The translations under genes and the position numbers were made by a program. DNA of 6,988 nt, taken from assembly GCA_903871435.1 (NCBI GenBank), contig CAIQGU010000321.1:1-6988 (forward strand), read 5' to 3'. The notes under the pieces are model-generated. The model had not been told where the DNA came from. It saw only the letters and a list, made by a program, of their open reading frames with translations, and searched no databases. Of the stretch, positions 6,817 to 6,988 are shown piece by piece; positions within the stretch are counted from its first letter, which is position 1, and the number at the start of each line of letters is the position of its first letter. The stretch comes from an uncultured Burkholderiales bacterium (lineage in GTDB: Bacteria > Pseudomonadota > Gammaproteobacteria > Burkholderiales > Burkholderiaceae_F).

Positions 6817-6988
6817 ATGCAGAAATCGACATTCCCGGCAGCCACGCCATCGTTGCGCGCGCTATTTCTCGGGTTCTGGCTACTTCTGGCGATGGCCTCG
6901 GCTCCCGGCTGGGCAGCCGAGTGCGCGCGCCGCGACGAAGCCCCGCGCACGGCCGTGATCTCCGCGTTCGCCCCCGAAGCACGCGCCC
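6817..6988 (+). CDS. Secreted protein, N-terminus only; possible nucleoside phosphorylase/nucleosidase superfamily
   Basis: Only the first 57 codons are in the window; the gene runs off the right edge. Residues 1-34 form a clear Sec signal peptide: a positive residue at Arg14, the hydrophobic core LFLGFWLLLAMASA (16-29), and probable cleavage after GWAA (31-34). The mature part begins ECARRDEAPRTAVISAFAPEARA. The segment TAVISAFAPEARA resembles the first strand and loop of the PNP/MTA-SAH nucleosidase superfamily (compare IGIIGAMEEE in E. coli MTAN), which would fit the purine context and suggest an exported nucleoside- or thioadenosine-cleaving enzyme. That assignment rests on about a dozen residues. 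The ATG at 6817 has only a weak GAAAG 7 bases upstream, but it fits the signal peptide. Confidence 0.6.
   Translation, partial: MQKSTFPAATPSLRALFLGFWLLLAMASAPGWAAECARRDEAPRTAVISAFAPEARA

Overview
This window is a purine and nucleoside catabolism and salvage neighbourhood from a high-GC bacterium (roughly two-thirds G+C by eye). Lipoprotein and Sec-type signal peptides, proteobacterial-style operon packing and a GC-rich palindrome of a kind common in Xanthomonadales, Pseudomonas and Burkholderiales point to a beta- or gammaproteobacterium. The genus cannot be fixed from the sequence alone.

Layout: (1) positions 3-601 hold the last 31 codons of an allantoicase (alc) coupled by a GTGA overlap to a complete ureidoglycolate lyase (allA), the last two steps of allantoin degradation. 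(2) Positions 602-762 are a structured intergenic region with a promoter-like TATGAT box, a triple 9-bp repeat and a perfect 12-bp inverted repeat. (3) Positions 763-4240 are a three-gene sugar-type ABC importer operon (lipoprotein binding protein, permease, double-domain ATPase) joined by two GTGA overlaps. (4) Positions 4241-4359 carry a REP-like palindrome between convergent genes. (5) Positions 4360-5565 on the minus strand encode an exported nucleoside hydrolase with a changed metal-binding signature. (6) A 106-bp divergent promoter region contains a 9-bp inverted repeat. (7) Positions 5672-6718 encode an adenine-deaminase-type member of the adenosine deaminase superfamily. (8) From 6817 to the window edge a secreted protein begins, possibly of the nucleoside phosphorylase/nucleosidase superfamily.

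Proposed joint function (inference): nucleosides are cleaved outside the cytoplasm by the exported hydrolase. The released ribose, or another related ligand, enters through the ABC importer, whose binding protein keeps most ribose-contact positions. Adenine is deaminated to hypoxanthine in the cytoplasm. Purine bases can then pass through urate and allantoin to the alc/allA steps, yielding nitrogen and glyoxylate. The enzymes between hypoxanthine and allantoate are not in the window. No mobile element, CRISPR array, tRNA or rRNA was seen. The most unusual items are the altered nucleoside hydrolase active site, the palindromic leader of the ABC operon, and the co-location of exported nucleoside-cleaving enzymes with a ribose-type importer.
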